Positions 62,978 to 64,000 of a DNA stretch of 64,000 nt are shown here, piece after piece. How positions within the stretch are numbered: the stretch's first letter is position 1; each line of letters starts with the position of its first letter. The notes beneath the pieces are model-generated. The model did not search any database and had not been told where the DNA came from. It worked only from the letters and a program-made list of their open reading frames with translations. The translations under genes and the position numbers were made by a program. This DNA comes from Alphaproteobacteria bacterium LSUCC0719 (GTDB taxonomy: Bacteria; Pseudomonadota; Alphaproteobacteria; Puniceispirillales; Puniceispirillaceae), in the NCBI GenBank assembly GCA_040839025.1, contig JBFPJN010000001.1, forward strand, positions 558,001-622,000. The letters run 5' to 3'.

Positions 62978-64000
62978 TTAGGCGCGCGGGAAGACGGCCT
63001 TTGCAGAGGCATAGGCGGACGGCGCAACGACCTGGCAGTCGCCGTTCTGGGCCTGAATGGCCACAGCGCGCGAACCCATATTCTGGCCATTGACCATTTC
63101 GGTCTTGTCGTAAGGCATGAAATCAACCTCGAGGGTCGAGGATGCCAGCGCCGCGTTGACAGCGTCCTTGTCGGTCGAGCCTGCACGTTCAAAACCGTCG
63201 GCGAGGAGCATGATCGACATATAGGCGCAGTAGACTTCAAAGGTGAAGTACTTACCATCGGCCTCGGTGCGCTTGCGCATTGCCTGACCAGATGCCGACC
63301 GCGGGTCATACCAGTGGTTCACATCGATCATATTTTCAGCGATTTCAGGCATATCATCGATGAACTTGAAGTTAAATCCACCACCAAGAACCGAGTAGCT
63401 GGTCATGAAATCAACACGCTGCTGGCGAAGTGTCTTCGCGAGAAGCACATATTCGCCGGGGTAGTTAATCGGCATTATAATGTCCGGCTTGGCAGACTTG
63501 ATACGCAGCGCGATGTTGTCAAAGTTGCGTGTCGGGTTCGCGTGCTTGATGGTATCCACAACCGTCAGGCCACGCTCGGCCAGCGCAGGGGTCAGCAGCT
63601 TTGCCGTGCCAGTGCCGAATTCGGACTCCTCATGGACAATGACCACGGTTTTCGCCGGGGAGCCGGCGGCGGCGTTGATCTCACCAAGGTAGGCCGAGGC
63701 ATCGCGGGCGATGCGGCCATAGCCGTCTGCCATTCGGAACACATTGGAGAGCCCCCTGTCGACAAGCTTGTCCGACACACCAACATCGACCGAGAACGGA
63801 ATGTTGTATTTGGCTGCGGCCGCTGACGCAGCAAGGCCAACAGCCGACTGGTAGCAACCCTGAAGGGCGTGGACGCCAGCTTCGTTCATCTTCTCAACTT
63901 CAGCAGCGCCGATTTCCGGCTTTGTCTGCGAGTCACCAAGAAGTGCCTCGATCTGTGCACCACCCATAGACTTGATGCCCCCTGCAGCGTTGATATCGGC
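62978..64000 (-). CDS. ABC transporter substrate-binding protein (LivK-like), N-terminus outside window
   Basis: Periplasmic receptor of the importer. The frame is open to the window edge, giving 340 C-terminal residues; the signal peptide is missing. Type I binding-fold features are seen: NAAGGIKSMGGAQIEALLGDSQTKPEIGAAEVEKM, KTVVIVHEESEFGTG and PDIIMPINYPGEYVLLAKTLRQQ. It is the first gene of this five-gene importer unit in the window. The ligand is not evident; neighbours suggest a cyclic amide or a dicarboxylate derivative. Confidence 0.9.
   Translation of the reverse strand, partial: ADINAAGGIKSMGGAQIEALLGDSQTKPEIGAAEVEKMNEAGVHALQGCYQSAVGLAASAAAAKYNIPFSVDVGVSDKLVDRGLSNVFRMADGYGRIARDASAYLGEINAAAGSPAKTVVIVHEESEFGTGTAKLLTPALAERGLTVVDTIKHANPTRNFDNIALRIKSAKPDIIMPINYPGEYVLLAKTLRQQRVDFMTSYSVLGGGFNFKFIDDMPEIAENMIDVNHWYDPRSASGQAMRKRTEADGKYFTFEVYCAYMSIMLLADGFERAGSTDKDAVNAALASSTLEVDFMPYDKTEMVNGQNMGSRAVAIQAQNGDCQVVAPSAYASAKAVFPRA

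Noticed and set aside
46400-64000. Second copy of the tRNA-Ser 3' end as a right attachment site
   Set aside because: None found by eye in the window.

Overview
The window is a 64-kb piece of an alphaproteobacterial chromosome. Almost every base is coding, and the GC content is moderately high by eye. The placement rests on gene order and families: argS, a SPOR protein, scpA, scpB, tatABC, serS, surE, pcm and a LytM-type lipoprotein in one run; yajC-secD-secF followed by a Mth938-like protein and a squalene/phytoene-synthase-like protein; trmFO; and the rlpA, dac, tmk, holB, metG, tatD run. A marine SAR116-like lineage would fit the content, but that is a guess I cannot test here.

Layout. 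1-25 kb is a housekeeping backbone: arginyl-tRNA synthetase (partial), a SPOR protein, the condensin partners ScpA and ScpB, an orphan Fe3+/polyamine-type ABC ATPase, Tat export, seryl-tRNA synthetase, SurE, Pcm, an NlpD-like amidase activator, a DUF815 AAA ATPase (minus strand), Sec accessory proteins, trmFO and uvrA (minus), ssb, gyrA and coaD. Three small less conserved genes follow: a 98-aa protein, NrtS-like and GNAT. 25-32 kb holds tRNA-Lys(UUU), a 67-aa orphan gene with its own terminator, a DUF898 / M48 protease pair separated by five 17-bp repeats, and a TPP-riboswitch-controlled thiamine ABC importer (thiBPQ). 32-41 kb is a minus-strand run: metallo-beta-lactamase hydrolase, TatD, MetG, HolB, Tmk, D,D-carboxypeptidase, RlpA, MltB-like transglycosylase and a BesD-like Fe(II)/2-oxoglutarate oxygenase. 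41-46 kb is an RND efflux pair whose adaptor carries an extra C-terminal beta domain.

At 46.3 kb a tRNA-Ser(UGA) is followed at once by a P4-type tyrosine integrase, an AlpA-like regulator and a gene-free 570-bp stretch. That stretch contains GTGTAGC iterons in inverted arrangement, a layout typical of a tRNA-borne genomic island or phage-satellite remnant. From 48.5 kb to the window end lies the most unusual part, a catabolic and transport locus. It encodes an FAD oxidoreductase, an isochorismatase-fold hydrolase, hydantoinase/oxoprolinase A and B, an isocitrate-lyase/PEP-mutase-type lyase, aconitase-family small and large subunits, a tautomerase-SnoaL fusion, a second SnoaL protein, a hydantoin-racemase-like protein, an SDR and a complete Liv-type ABC importer.

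How the island-side genes may work together (inference): the Liv importer brings in a cyclic amide, imide or hydantoin; HyuAB opens the ring with ATP; the isochorismatase-fold enzyme, SDR, FAD enzyme and tautomerase process the product to an unsaturated dicarboxylate; the LeuCD-like hydratase adds water; and the PEPM/ICL-type lyase splits the resulting malate derivative. Two of the enzymes, the isochorismatase-fold protein and the racemase, lack the catalytic cysteines normal for their families, so the chemistry is probably not a textbook hydantoin pathway. A perfect 7-2-7 palindrome in the divergent promoter region at 56970-56985 is the likely operator.
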